This document shows, one piece after another, positions 35,339 through 43,841 of a stretch of 64,000 bases of DNA; the first letter of the stretch is position 1, and every line of letters begins with the position of its first letter. The notes beneath the pieces were generated by a model. That model searched no databases. It saw only the letters and a list, made by a program, of their open reading frames with translations, and was not told where the DNA came from. Origin of the DNA: an uncultured bacterium. Lineage in GTDB: Bacteria > Actinomycetota > Coriobacteriia > Coriobacteriales > Coriobacteriaceae. The translations under genes and the position numbers were made by a program. The stretch spans positions 26,604 through 90,603 of the forward strand of contig CAJMQJ010000009.1 of the NCBI GenBank assembly GCA_905215525.1, written 5' to 3'.

Positions 35339-36226
35339 ATGTATGACAAAGGACCCGTGCCCGGCCGCAACGACGCTTGCTGGTGCGGCAGCGGCAAGAA
35401 ATACAAGAAATGCCATAGCGCCTTTGATGAGCGCCTCGAGCGCTTGTGGGAAGAAGGCTGGGAGGTTCTGCCTCGCACGCTCTACAAGACTCCCGCCGAT
35501 ATCGAGGGCATCAAGCGCTCGGCAGCCATCAACGTGGGCGTGCTCGATTATGTGGGCGAGCATATCGCCGCAGGCATGACCACCAACCAGATCGACCAGA
35601 TGATCTACGACTACACCGTCGAGCACGGTGGCACGCCGGCCGACCTCAACTACGAGGGCTACCCCAAGAGCGTGTGCACCTCGATCAATGATGTGGTCTG
35701 CCACGGCATTCCCTGCGATACGGACGTGCTGCACGAGGGCGACATCATCAACGTGGACTGTTCCACGATCCTAGACGGCTACTTTAGCGACTCGAGCCGC
35801 ATGTTCTGCATCGGCGAGGTCTCGGCCGAGCGCCAGCGCCTGGTCGATGTCACCCGCGCCAGCGTGGAAGCGGGTCTGGCGGCCGTCAAGCCATGGCTGC
35901 CACTGTCCGTTATGGCCGAGGCCGTGCAAAAGACCGTCGAGGACGCCGGTTTTAGCGTGGTGCGCGAGTACGGCGGACACGGCATCGGTAAGGAGTTCCA
36001 CGAAGACCCATTTGTGGGCTTTACCACCGAGGCGCCCGATGTGGATACCATCATGGCCCCGGGCATGGTCTTTACCATCGAGCCTATGGTCAATGCCGGA
36101 GCGCCCGACATCAAGATTAGCAAGGGCGACGGCTGGTGCGTGCGCACCAAGGACGGCAGCGATTCGGCCCAGTGCGAGGTACAGCTCGTGGTGACCGAGG
36201 ACGGCTACGAACTGCTCAGCTGGTAG
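35339..36226 (+). CDS. map: Methionine aminopeptidase with N-terminal SEC-C motif
   Basis: The first 26 residues form a zinc-binding SEC-C motif (Cys14, Cys16, Cys25, His26), often linked to ribosome or SecA contact. The rest is a type I methionine aminopeptidase: NYEGYPKSVCTSIND, INVDCS and YFSDSSR (metal Asp residues), GGHGIGKEFHE, FTIEPM and AQCEVQ (metal Glu residues). It removes the initiator Met from new proteins. AAAGGAAG precedes the ATG and a strong terminator follows. Confidence 0.93.
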   Translation: MYDKGPVPGRNDACWCGSGKKYKKCHSAFDERLERLWEEGWEVLPRTLYKTPADIEGIKRSAAINVGVLDYVGEHIAAGMTTNQIDQMIYDYTVEHGGTPADLNYEGYPKSVCTSINDVVCHGIPCDTDVLHEGDIINVDCSTILDGYFSDSSRMFCIGEVSAERQRLVDVTRASVEAGLAAVKPWLPLSVMAEAVQKTVEDAGFSVVREYGGHGIGKEFHEDPFVGFTTEAPDVDTIMAPGMVFTIEPMVNAGAPDIKISKGDGWCVRTKDGSDSAQCEVQLVVTEDGYELLSW

Positions 36227-36235
36227 CCGTGGATG

Positions 36236-36286
36236 CGCCGGGCTACGCGATGGATATGTTAACCATCACGAAGCCCGGCGTTTTTT
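36236..36286 (+). terminator. Terminator of map
   Basis: CGCCGGGCT pairs with AGCCCGGCG, with an inner GATGG/CCATC helix, followed by TTTTTT. Confidence 0.9.
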
Positions 36287-36300
36287 AGCGTTTTACCTGG

Positions 36301-36339
36301 TAAAACCTGCCAAAATAAACCTGTCCCTTTTTGGCAGGT
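36301..36339. repeat. Dispersed hairpin repeat, copy 1
   Basis: AAAACCTGCCAAAAT pairs loosely with TTTTTGGCAGGT around AAACCTGTCCC. This copy lies 20 bases before the 2-hydroxyacid dehydrogenase start, unlike copies 2, 3 and 5, which abut stop codons. Confidence 0.75.
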
Positions 36340-36358
36340 CGAGCGGAGAGGACTGTTT

Positions 36359-37294
36359 GTGAACATCCTGGTTTTGCTGCCCGTCAATGACCGCCATCGC
36401 GCAATTCTTGAGTCGAGCGCTCCGGGCGAGGACTTTATCTACACGAGCGCCGACGCCATCACGCGCGAGCAGGTCGCCGACGCCGACGTGATCTTGGGCA
36501 ACATCGACTCTGACATGCTCACGGCATGCGAGCATCTCCAGCTGCTGCAATTGCAGACCGCCGGCTATGACGACTACCTTGCCGCCGGCACCGTGCCGGC
36601 CGACGCCAAACTGTCTTGCTCGGTGGGCGCCTACGGTCAGGCTGTGAGCGAGCACATGTTTGCCATGGTCCTTTCCATGATGAAGCGCCTGCCCGGCTAT
36701 CACGACTTGCAGCGCGAGCATCGCTGGGAGGATTTGGGGCCGGTCACCTCGCTCAAAAACGCCAATGTGCTGGTGCTGGGCGCGGGCGATGTCGGTGGCC
36801 ACTTCGCCACGCTCTGCCGCAGCATGGGCGCGCACGTCCGCGGCATCAAGCGCCATCCGCTCGTCTACCCCATTGTGTTTGAGGACATGGACGGCATGGA
36901 TGCCCTGCCCGAGCGCCTGGCCGAGGCTGACATCGTTGCATCCTTTATGCCGAGCACACCCGAGACCCGCGGCCTGGCGAACGCCGAGTTCTTCGCCGCG
37001 ATGAAACCGGGTGCCTTCTTTGCCAACGGCGGCCGCGGCGATCTTGTGGTCGCCGACGACTTGGTTGCCGCTCTGGAATCGGGACATCTCGCCGGCGCCG
37101 CGGTCGACGTCACCGACCCCGAGCCGCTGCCTGAGACAAGCCCCCTGTGGGATGCGCCCAACATGCTCATCACGCCGCACGTCTCGGGCTGGTTCCACCT
37201 AGCCGCCACGCTCAACAACGTCGTCGACATCGCCGCGGAGAACCTGCGTCATCTGCAAGCCGGCGAGACCCTGCGCTGCTGGATCGAACATTAG
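36359..37294 (+). CDS. D-isomer-specific 2-hydroxyacid dehydrogenase
   Basis: The 311-residue NAD(P)-dependent enzyme has the Rossmann motif VLGAGDVGGHFA and the catalytic triad of the family: Arg in NGGRGDLV, Glu in VTDPEPLP, and His in TPHVSGW. It reduces 2-keto acids or oxidises D-2-hydroxyacids; the exact substrate is unclear. The start is a GTG with GGAGAGG seven bases upstream. Two hairpins follow the stop. Confidence 0.87.
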   Translation: MNILVLLPVNDRHRAILESSAPGEDFIYTSADAITREQVADADVILGNIDSDMLTACEHLQLLQLQTAGYDDYLAAGTVPADAKLSCSVGAYGQAVSEHMFAMVLSMMKRLPGYHDLQREHRWEDLGPVTSLKNANVLVLGAGDVGGHFATLCRSMGAHVRGIKRHPLVYPIVFEDMDGMDALPERLAEADIVASFMPSTPETRGLANAEFFAAMKPGAFFANGGRGDLVVADDLVAALESGHLAGAAVDVTDPEPLPETSPLWDAPNMLITPHVSGWFHLAATLNNVVDIAAENLRHLQAGETLRCWIEH

Positions 37295-37296
37295 GG

Positions 37297-37320
37297 TTCC
37301 GCCGTTCTAACGAACGGCGG
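37297..37320 (+). terminator. Hairpin directly after the dehydrogenase stop
   Basis: TCCGCCGTTC pairs with GAACGGCGGA. There is no T-run, so it may be a stability element rather than a terminator. Confidence 0.4.
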
Positions 37321-37364
37321 ACCGGCCGACGCTGCGCGCCGCCCAGGGCGACAATTTGTCATTC

Positions 37365-37408
37365 AAAAGGCAAGGCATGACCAGAAGGTCTATGCCTTGC
37401 CTTTTTCA
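37365..37408 (+). terminator. Terminator with T-run
   Basis: AAAAGGCAAGGCAT pairs with ATGCCTTGCCTTTT, followed by more T. It closes the 2-hydroxyacid dehydrogenase transcript. Confidence 0.88.
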
Positions 37409-37526
37409 TGCCAACTTGTTCGCCCTGGACACCGCTCGCTGACGTTTGCTCAACCTGCGGCGCTTTGCTGGCGCGGCCCTACCTGTGGACTCTCGCTGAC
37501 CATTATTCGACCAGAGGGGTCTAGCG

Positions 37527-38021
37527 CTATTTAAGCGTTGTTAGATAGTTTCTTGCGTTTTCGACGTTCATTGCTGCGACGGGAGCATGCGAACAGAGCT
37601 TGACATCGTTGGTGACCAGTAAATCTGCTTGAGCGCGTATCGCTGCCGCAATGATTAAATCGTCTTCGTAATCGCTATGGAGCTCACGCTGTCTGCTCGC
37701 CATCCATATATCGCTCAGGTCACAGGGCACTGGCGTGGCAAGCTGCGACAGCACGCTAAGACAATCCCATGCAAGCGAAGTCGCTACCGTAGCGGCATAC
37801 TGGGAAAGCGAACCGTGCTCTCGCCGATACCATGCCTTATGTTCACTTGAAATCAAATAGAACAGGTCTTTGGACGATGTCGCCGCGTACAGCAAATCAA
37901 CCTGTGCCGTGCATGCATCGCGTAAAAACTCAATCGCCACCGAACGACCACGTCGTGAGGGAATGAAGTAATCGAGCCACACGTTGGCGTCAACCAAGAT
38001 GCGCTTTGGAGTCTCACTCAT
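37527..38021 (-). CDS. PIN-domain ribonuclease, probable toxin
   Basis: The 164-residue PIN fold shows the metal-binding acids in LVDANVWLDYF (Asp11), DYEDDLIIAAA and LVTNDVKL. PIN toxins cleave tRNA, rRNA or mRNA. It overlaps the preceding antitoxin-like gene by eight bases, so the pair is translationally coupled. Targets cannot be predicted. Confidence 0.85.
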   Translation of the reverse strand: MSETPKRILVDANVWLDYFIPSRRGRSVAIEFLRDACTAQVDLLYAATSSKDLFYLISSEHKAWYRREHGSLSQYAATVATSLAWDCLSVLSQLATPVPCDLSDIWMASRQRELHSDYEDDLIIAAAIRAQADLLVTNDVKLCSHAPVAAMNVENARNYLTTLK

Positions 38022-38394
38022 AGAGCCAGCTCATCTCCTCGCCATAGCGATCCGCATAGGCATTCCGTTTGAGCTCTTCGTCGTCCGATGGCTGAGCCTT
38101 GACCATATCGATTCCCGACTCACAGCAAGCGGCAGCGAACAGCTTCGACCCCTGATCCATGAGCTCGAGCTTACGTTTGGCGGCCTTTTCGCGCTCGCGC
38201 TGTTCCGCCCGGGCACGACTGGGCAGCAGGATATCCTCGAGCGCACCGGGGCGATCGGCCAGCGACGCTGCAAGCTGCCAGAGCGCTCGCACCGCTTGGC
38301 TCGGCGTCATACCGGCCTTGGAGAGAGCAGCGTCGCCGCTCCTTTTAAGATCGGCATCGAGACGCACGTTGATCTGAGCGGCCGTTGTAGTCAT
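38014..38394 (-). CDS. RelB/DinJ-like antitoxin
   Basis: The 126-residue protein begins with a ribbon-helix-helix region, INVRLDADLKRSGDAALSKA and GMTPSQAVRALW, like RelB/DinJ antitoxins. The later part is charged and helical (REREKAAKRKLELM), where toxin binding would occur. RelB-type proteins usually pair with RelE/YafQ toxins, so pairing with a PIN nuclease is less common. AAGGAGGGATC precedes the ATG; a promoter lies 30-55 bases upstream. Confidence 0.8.
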   Translation of the reverse strand: MTTTAAQINVRLDADLKRSGDAALSKAGMTPSQAVRALWQLAASLADRPGALEDILLPSRARAEQREREKAAKRKLELMDQGSKLFAAACCESGIDMVKAQPSDDEELKRNAYADRYGEEMSWLYE

Positions 38395-38419
38395 GATCCC
38401 TCCTTACCACTCCAAAATC

Positions 38420-38448
38420 ATCATAAAACACTATGTTAAATACGTAAA
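38420..38448 (-). promoter_or_regulatory. Promoter of the toxin-antitoxin pair
   Basis: On the minus strand TTTACG (38448-38443) and TATGAT (38425-38420) are 17 bases apart, an AT-rich promoter 26 bases ahead of the antitoxin start. Confidence 0.6.
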
Positions 38449-38492
38449 GCATGTATAGCATTTTGAAGCATAGCCGTATCCTGCGCACCAAA

Positions 38493-38523
38493 AGCCGCCG
38501 AGGCGCACTGCACCTCGGCGGCT
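38493..38523 (-). terminator. GC-rich terminator after the M18 gene
   Basis: AGCCGCCGAGG pairs with CCTCGGCGGCT; on the minus strand TTTTGG follows. It insulates the toxin-antitoxin promoter from the M18 gene. Confidence 0.75.
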
Positions 38524-38568
38524 ACGCATCACCGATGTAGTTCGGTTTTACCCTTTGCATTTGCCCAG

Positions 38569-38607
38569 ATAAAACCTGCCAAAATTAACATCCCTTTTTG
38601 GTAGGTT
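38569..38607. repeat. Dispersed hairpin repeat, copy 2
   Basis: A variant copy with AACATCCCTTTTTGGTAGGT, ending directly at the stop codon of the M18 gene on the minus strand. Confidence 0.75.
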
Positions 38608-39993
38608 TTAGAGCTCAACGCTTTCGGCGCCGTTGATGTTCAGGTCACGCTCGTAGAAGGCCGTGAGGGCGCGGATGGCGTATACCACGTCGCGCACGCC
38701 ACCGGTCTCGTAGCTAGAATGCATGGCCAGCTGAGGCAGGCCCACGTCCACGGCATGCATGCTCGCCTGCATATTGGACAGATTGCCGAGCGTGGAGCCG
38801 CCGGCCATGTCGCTCTTGTTGGCGAAGGCCTGCGTGGGCACGTCGGCGTCATCGCAGATGGCCTGGAACACCGCGCGGCTAAAGGCATCGGTGCAGTAGT
38901 GCTGGTTGGCGGCTTCCTTGATGACGATGCCGCCGTTGAGCACAACCTGGTTGCGGGCGTCGCACTTCTCGGCGTGGTTGGGGTGCACGGCATGCGCGTT
39001 GTCGCAGCTCACGAGCATCGAAGCGGCAAGCGCACGGTGGTACGACTCATCGTCAAAGCCCAGCGATCCGTTGATGCGGCGCAGCGCGTCGGCCAAGAAC
39101 GTCGACATGGCGCCCTGCTTGGTCTCGGAGCCAACCTCCTCGTTATCGAAGCAGCAGAAGACCGAAACGTCGTGCGCATTCTCGGCACCCAAAAATGCCT
39201 GCAGCGAGGTGTAGGTGCAGGCCAGGTCGTCGAGCTTGGGCGTCGAGATAAACTCGTCGGCCCAGCCCCAAATGCGCGCATCCTGACGATTGACCAGGAA
39301 CAGATCGCGGCCCAGAATCTGCTCGGGCTCAACGTCCAGCTCTTCGGCGATCAGGGCATCGAAGTCACCCTGCTTAAGCTCGCCGGCGCTGATGAGCGGG
39401 CACAGGTCGACAGCTCGGTTGGGCGCAAAGCCCTCGTTAACGCCACGATTCATATGGATGGCAAGGCTCGGGATAATGGCAACTTCGCGCTCGGTAGCGA
39501 GCAAGCGGCTCTCGATACGGTCGCCCTCGCGCACCAGCACGCGGCCCGCAAGTGCCAGCGGGCGATCGAACCAGGTGTAGTCGATCATGCCGCCGTAGGC
39601 CTCGGTGTTCAGGCGCAGCGTCTCGCCCGCGCCGTCGAGCTCGGGCACGGCCTTAACCTTAAACGTCGGCGAATCGCTGTGTGACGCCGTGAGTTGAAAA
39701 TGATAGTCGCCGGCAACGCCGTCCTCGCCCCACGTCGCGGCCAGGTCCTCGCCCACCTTAAAGGCAACGACGCTCGAGGTGTTGCGCTGCGTGTAATAAC
39801 GCCCGCCCGGTTCGATATCCCACGCCGCATTCTCGGGCAGGTAGGTAAAGCCCGCCTCGTCGAGCTCGGCCATAATGGTCGCCGCCGTATGGAACATGCT
39901 GGGGCATGCCTCGATAAAGTCGATAAGGTCGTTGGCGGCCTCGATATCGTCGGCCGTCACATGCACGCGCTCGGGCGTTTCCTGATCCGTCAT
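38608..39993 (-). CDS. M18-family aminopeptidase
   Basis: The 461-residue zinc aminopeptidase has TASHSDSPTFKVK (metal His and Asp), CCFDNEEVGSETKQGA (catalytic Glu and metal Glu), SCDNAHAVHPNHAEK and MHSSYETGG (metal His). M18 enzymes remove acidic or neutral N-terminal residues from peptides in the cytoplasm. The start at 39993 has GGGGAG upstream; a longer frame to 40104 has none. A repeat hairpin and a second terminator follow the stop. Confidence 0.9.
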   Translation of the reverse strand: MTDQETPERVHVTADDIEAANDLIDFIEACPSMFHTAATIMAELDEAGFTYLPENAAWDIEPGGRYYTQRNTSSVVAFKVGEDLAATWGEDGVAGDYHFQLTASHSDSPTFKVKAVPELDGAGETLRLNTEAYGGMIDYTWFDRPLALAGRVLVREGDRIESRLLATEREVAIIPSLAIHMNRGVNEGFAPNRAVDLCPLISAGELKQGDFDALIAEELDVEPEQILGRDLFLVNRQDARIWGWADEFISTPKLDDLACTYTSLQAFLGAENAHDVSVFCCFDNEEVGSETKQGAMSTFLADALRRINGSLGFDDESYHRALAASMLVSCDNAHAVHPNHAEKCDARNQVVLNGGIVIKEAANQHYCTDAFSRAVFQAICDDADVPTQAFANKSDMAGGSTLGNLSNMQASMHAVDVGLPQLAMHSSYETGGVRDVVYAIRALTAFYERDLNINGAESVEL

Positions 39994-40154
39994 GCTCTCC
40001 CCTTTCGCTGGGTTGATGGTCCCCTCCAGCATACCCCGCCACGCCAGTGCCGCACTCTTCATTCCGTGCTTAATTCCGCACCGCTCACCAAGTTGAGCCA
40101 TCATGCCCGCGCTCCTTTTGCGACAATTGCGCCAACAGGACGAGAGGAGCCGTC

Positions 40155-41240
40155 ATGAAGCCACGTAACATTGCCATCGCCTGCGGTGTCGCGGGAGCCG
40201 CCGTCGGCCTTGCCGCTGCCACCGGCATCGTTTACCGCAAGCAAATCAAGTCCGTCGCGTCGCTCAAACGCTTGACCGACTATGCGGATGGCTATGACCT
40301 GTACGCAATCGACATCGCCTACGGCTACGATCTTGATCGCATCATCGCCGCTGGCGTGTGCGACGATCAGGCCTACATCGATGCCGTGGTGGCGCAGGTG
40401 CTGCCCGGTGCGCCGGCACATGTCCAGGCGCCCCAGTTTGCCTGCAGCGCTTTTGCCGCCGTAGATGCCGAAGGCCGCGTGCGCACCGGTCGCAATTACG
40501 ACTTTAAGGACGACACCTCGGTGCTGCTGGTGCGCAATCACCCACGCGGCGGCTATGCCTCCATCGGGTTTGCCGCCCTTAACAACCTGGGCGATAACAC
40601 TCCGCTTGACTCCGTCGCCGGACGTGCCGCCGCACTCATGGGCCCGTTTACCCAGCTCGACGGTGTTAACAAATGCGGCGTGTCCATTGCCGTACTCACT
40701 CTGGATTCCAAGCCCTGTGACCAGGACACGCAACGCCCCGTCATCAACACTTCGCTCGCCATCCGTCTGGTGCTCGACCGCGCGGCCACCACGCAGGAGG
40801 CCGTCGACCTGCTTTCTGCCTACGACATGCACGCCATGGCCGGACGCGACTATCACTTCTTTATCAACGACGCCGCCGGTGACGCGCGGGTGGTGGAGTG
40901 GGATCCGCGCGATCCCGACCGTGCATGCAAGGCGACGCCCGTACGCCAGGTCACGAACTTCTACGCCTGCTATGGCGACGAAGTGCTGCCCAACCAAAAG
41001 AATGGCGAGCTGGGCCATGGCAAGGAGCGCGCCATCGCCATCGCCGATGTCCTCGACGCCCATACCGGCGCCCAAGACGAGGCAGTCGCTTGGAAGGCCC
41101 TACGCGCTGCGGCGCAAGAGCCCAATCCGGAAGACATCACCAGCAACACGCAGTGGTCGGTCGTCTTCGACAACACCGAGCCCGCTGCCGCCATCACGCT
41201 GCGCCGCCACTGGGGCGACGTCGACGCCTTCGCGCTGTAA
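40155..41240 (+). CDS. Membrane-anchored linear amide C-N hydrolase (choloylglycine-hydrolase-like)
   Basis: The 361-residue protein starts with one membrane helix (about residues 7-26), followed by an N-terminal nucleophile hydrolase core. FACSAFAAVDAEGRVRTGRN places the nucleophile at Cys97, and YDF follows, as in bile-salt hydrolase and penicillin acylase (MCTxF...GRNxDW). NKCGVSIAVLTLD and DYHFFINDAAGDARVVEW match later family segments. Because the Cys is internal and about 70 residues follow the membrane helix before it, activation would need processing or a different mechanism. The substrate could be bile-acid, N-acyl or lipid amides. GAGAGGAG precedes the ATG. Confidence 0.75.
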   Translation: MKPRNIAIACGVAGAAVGLAAATGIVYRKQIKSVASLKRLTDYADGYDLYAIDIAYGYDLDRIIAAGVCDDQAYIDAVVAQVLPGAPAHVQAPQFACSAFAAVDAEGRVRTGRNYDFKDDTSVLLVRNHPRGGYASIGFAALNNLGDNTPLDSVAGRAAALMGPFTQLDGVNKCGVSIAVLTLDSKPCDQDTQRPVINTSLAIRLVLDRAATTQEAVDLLSAYDMHAMAGRDYHFFINDAAGDARVVEWDPRDPDRACKATPVRQVTNFYACYGDEVLPNQKNGELGHGKERAIAIADVLDAHTGAQDEAVAWKALRAAAQEPNPEDITSNTQWSVVFDNTEPAAAITLRRHWGDVDAFAL

Positions 41241-41308
41241 GGAGCTGGCACCGTCGTCCTTACGCTCGCCTGACGTTGCTTACATTTCTATACGCTTGAG
41301 CTAACACG

Positions 41309-41345
41309 TTTTACCCCCGCATCAACAGTGTGCGGGGGTAAACTT
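41309..41345 (+). terminator. Hairpin between the amide hydrolase and pfk genes
   Basis: TTTACCCCCGCA pairs with TGCGGGGGTAAA; no clear T-run follows. Confidence 0.55.
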
Positions 41346-41380
41346 ATGCGCATGTTATAACTTGCCCGGAAGGATTCATC

Positions 41381-42460
41381 ATGCTCAGGATCGGTCTTCT
41401 TACCAGTGGCGGCGACTGCCAGGCGCTCAACGCCACCATGCGCGGCATTGTCAAAACGCTTATGACCAATAGCAAAGAGCCTATCGAAATCTATGGTTTT
41501 GAGGATGGCTACCAGGGCCTTATCTACAGCAGGTTCCGCGTCATGACGCCCGCCGATTTTAGCGGCATCCTCACCCGCGGCGGCACCATCCTGGGCACGA
41601 GCCGCACGCCGTTCAAGCGCCTGGACATTCCCGAGGCCGACGGCGTCGAGAAGGTGCCCGCAATGGTCCACACCTATCATAAACTGCAGCTCGACTGCCT
41701 GTTTATGCTGGGCGGCAACGGATCCACCAAGACCGCCAACCGCCTGCGCGAAGAAGGCCTCAACGTTATCGCCCTGCCCAAGACCATCGATAACGACACC
41801 TGGGGCACCGAGTTGACGTTTGGCTTTACGAGCGCCATCGACGTCGCCACCAAGTGCATCGACGACATCCACACCACTGCCTCGAGTCACGGCCGCGTGT
41901 TTGTCATCGAGATCATGGGCCACAAGGTCGGTTGGATTCCGCTGTATGCCGGCGTCGCGGGCGGCGCGGACGTCATCTTGATTCCCGAGATCCCCTACGA
42001 CATGGACAACGTCATCAAGACCATCGAGCATCGCATGGAGACCGGCAGCCGCTTTACCATCGTAGCCGTCGCCGAGGGCGCTATCTCCAAGGAGGACGCA
42101 GCGCTGCCCAAGAAGGAGTACAAGAAAAAGCTCGCCGAGCGCACGAGTCCGTCGATCGTCTACGACATCGCCAAGGAGATCGAGGCCAAGACTGGTCGCG
42201 AGACCCGCGTCGCCATCCCCGGCCACACGCAGCGCGGCGGCCAACCCGACGCCCAGGACCGCATCTTTGCGACCCAGTGCGGCGTCGAGGCGGCACTGGG
42301 GTGCCTACGCGGCGAGTTTGGCTACATGATTGCCCTGCGTGACGGCAAGATGTGCCACATGCCGCTCGAGGAGGTCGCCGGCAAGCTCAAGTTTGTCGAC
42401 CCCCAGAGCGACCTGGTGCGCGAGGCCAAGGCGCTGGGCATCAGCTTCGGCGACGAATAG
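41381..42460 (+). CDS. pfkA: 6-phosphofructokinase
   Basis: A 359-residue phosphofructokinase: LLTSGGDCQALNA, GFEDGYQGL, RGGTILGTSR, GGNGSTKTANRL (111-122), PKTIDND (133-139), EIMGHKVGWIP and PGHTQRGGQP. It makes fructose 1,6-bisphosphate. The phosphoryl-donor site is mixed: GGNGS keeps the Gly typical of ATP enzymes, while the Lys in PKTIDND is typical of pyrophosphate enzymes. Several actinobacterial ATP enzymes also combine these. The usual Asp before that Gly is Asn here. GGAAGG precedes the ATG. The stop codon lies within the outer arm of a 15-bp inverted repeat. Confidence 0.9.
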   Translation: MLRIGLLTSGGDCQALNATMRGIVKTLMTNSKEPIEIYGFEDGYQGLIYSRFRVMTPADFSGILTRGGTILGTSRTPFKRLDIPEADGVEKVPAMVHTYHKLQLDCLFMLGGNGSTKTANRLREEGLNVIALPKTIDNDTWGTELTFGFTSAIDVATKCIDDIHTTASSHGRVFVIEIMGHKVGWIPLYAGVAGGADVILIPEIPYDMDNVIKTIEHRMETGSRFTIVAVAEGAISKEDAALPKKEYKKKLAERTSPSIVYDIAKEIEAKTGRETRVAIPGHTQRGGQPDAQDRIFATQCGVEAALGCLRGEFGYMIALRDGKMCHMPLEEVAGKLKFVDPQSDLVREAKALGISFGDE

Positions 42461-42634
42461 CCTCGGCCGAAACTGCTCTCATCGGAGACCCCAGGGCTTA
42501 CATCCCAAATCGTCCTCGGACATGTCAGGACCCCGCCGTGCGCTTCGCGCGGCGGGGTCCTTCCGTCCTGCGGAAAGATTTGGGATGTAAGCCCTGAGGC
42601 CTCCTGCGGTAACTAGGGAGGCCGAGGCTATTCG
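42454..42634 (+). ncRNA. Composite hairpin element, copy A (after pfk)
   Basis: Three nested stems: 42454-42468 with 42620-42634 (15 bp, perfect, covering the pfk stop); 42494-42510 with 42578-42594 (17 bp, perfect); and AGGACCCCGCCG with CGGCGGGGTCCT. Just inside the middle stem, CGTCCTC (42511-42517) faces TGCGGAAAG (42569-42577), next to a GGAC/GTCC helix. The same internal-loop sequences occur after asd and thrB. Typed as RNA by inference from pairing. Confidence 0.6.
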
Positions 42635-42732
42635 TCTTCTTGCTGCGGGTGCGTGGGCTGAGATTTTGGGATGTTGCAGGCTCTTAGCTGAGAGTAGCAC
42701 TGACATTTGTCCTGAAATGGCTGGTCGTTAGG

Positions 42733-42802
42733 GGTTGCTACCGGTAGTTGCGGTAGGGTTGGGGCAGATTCTAACTAGAAATGGTGGTCGCTACCGGTTG
42801 TT
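42733..42802. promoter_or_regulatory. Paired operator-like sites upstream of the membrane XRE gene
   Basis: TTGCTACCGGTAGTTG (42735-42750) and TCGCTACCGGTTGTTC (42787-42802) share GCTACCGGT and lie about 52 bases apart, near five helical turns. They are candidate binding sites for the regulator encoded downstream. Confidence 0.35.
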
Positions 42803-42853
42803 CTCGGCATACTCGGCTCATTCGATTACGGTCACCACATGAAAGGAACTGTC

Positions 42854-43792
42854 ATGGATCTTGCGATGGCACAGCGGCTCGTCGATCGCCGCAAGGCTGC
42901 TGGGCTTTCTCAGGAGGCGCTTGCCGCCCAGCTGGGTGTGAGTCGTCAGGCTGTCAGTAAATGGGAGCGCAGCGAATCCTCTCCCGATACCGATAACCTT
43001 ATTGCGCTCGCCGCGCTGTATGGCGTGTCGCTGGATGAGCTGCTGTATGGGGAGGCGGTGGATAGCACTGACGACTCGCAGGCTGATGATGAGGCGCAGA
43101 ACAGCAACGCCGGCACCAAAGCTTCAGATAAGGCTGAGGAGGCTGAGGCTTCTACTGAACACGCTGATTGCAGCGACAAACCACTTGTCGATATTTCCCT
43201 CGCGCGCGGTATCCACGTCATTGATCCCAATAAAGGCGAGGAAGTCCATGTTGGCTGGAGCGGCATCCATGTGATCAACGAGCGCAAGGGCGAAGAGGTG
43301 CATGTGGGGCCGGGCGGCGTGCATATCGATACGCTTGAGGACGATGGACATAGCGTGCGTACCAATGACAACGGCACCGTCACCATCGATGGCGAGACGT
43401 TTTCCAGCTGGAAGGAAGCACACGACAAGCTCGACCATCATGGTAGGCATTTCCACACCAAGGTCGGACGTGCATGGAACAAATTCCCCTTCCCCGCACT
43501 TGTCACTCTTGCCTATCTGGTGCTTGGCATTGTCTACGGCACATGGGGCATGGGGCTCTTCCTCGTCTTTTTGGTTCCCGTCTACTACGCGATTGGTGAC
43601 TTCATCGATCGACGCCACCTGTCTAAGCTGATCGAGGTCATCTACCCGGCAGCCGCCATCGCTTGGTTCCTCTACATGTGGCTCTGTTTGGGACAGCCCC
43701 ATCCCGCATGGATCATCCTCATCACGACTCCCATCGTAAAGGCGCTCATGCGCTGGTGTCGCAAACAATGGAAGTGCCGCAAGCAGGCCTAA
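42854..43792 (+). CDS. XRE regulator with internal repeats and C-terminal membrane helices
   Basis: Residues 1-65 are a Cro/C1 helix-turn-helix (RKAAGLSQEALAAQLGVSRQ, VSKWERSESSPDTDNL). An acidic, low-complexity linker follows, then two and a half copies of a 17-residue unit, GIHVIxxxKGEEVHVGxxG (about residues 120-170). Residues 215-300 hold about three hydrophobic helices. The layout suggests a membrane-bound DNA-binding protein, with the repeats perhaps forming a beta structure. The start at 42854 has AAAGGAAC upstream; an ATG 15 bases earlier is part of that site. Confidence 0.75.
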   Translation: MDLAMAQRLVDRRKAAGLSQEALAAQLGVSRQAVSKWERSESSPDTDNLIALAALYGVSLDELLYGEAVDSTDDSQADDEAQNSNAGTKASDKAEEAEASTEHADCSDKPLVDISLARGIHVIDPNKGEEVHVGWSGIHVINERKGEEVHVGPGGVHIDTLEDDGHSVRTNDNGTVTIDGETFSSWKEAHDKLDHHGRHFHTKVGRAWNKFPFPALVTLAYLVLGIVYGTWGMGLFLVFLVPVYYAIGDFIDRRHLSKLIEVIYPAAAIAWFLYMWLCLGQPHPAWIILITTPIVKALMRWCRKQWKCRKQA

Positions 43793-43841
43793 ACCGAGCC
43801 AACCAGCCAGCGCCACTCATCCGACACCGCCCGCCCCTTTC

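Noticed and set aside
42461..42853. A protein-coding gene in the gap after pfk
   Set aside because: The only open frames arise from the nested palindromes; pairing explains the sequence better.
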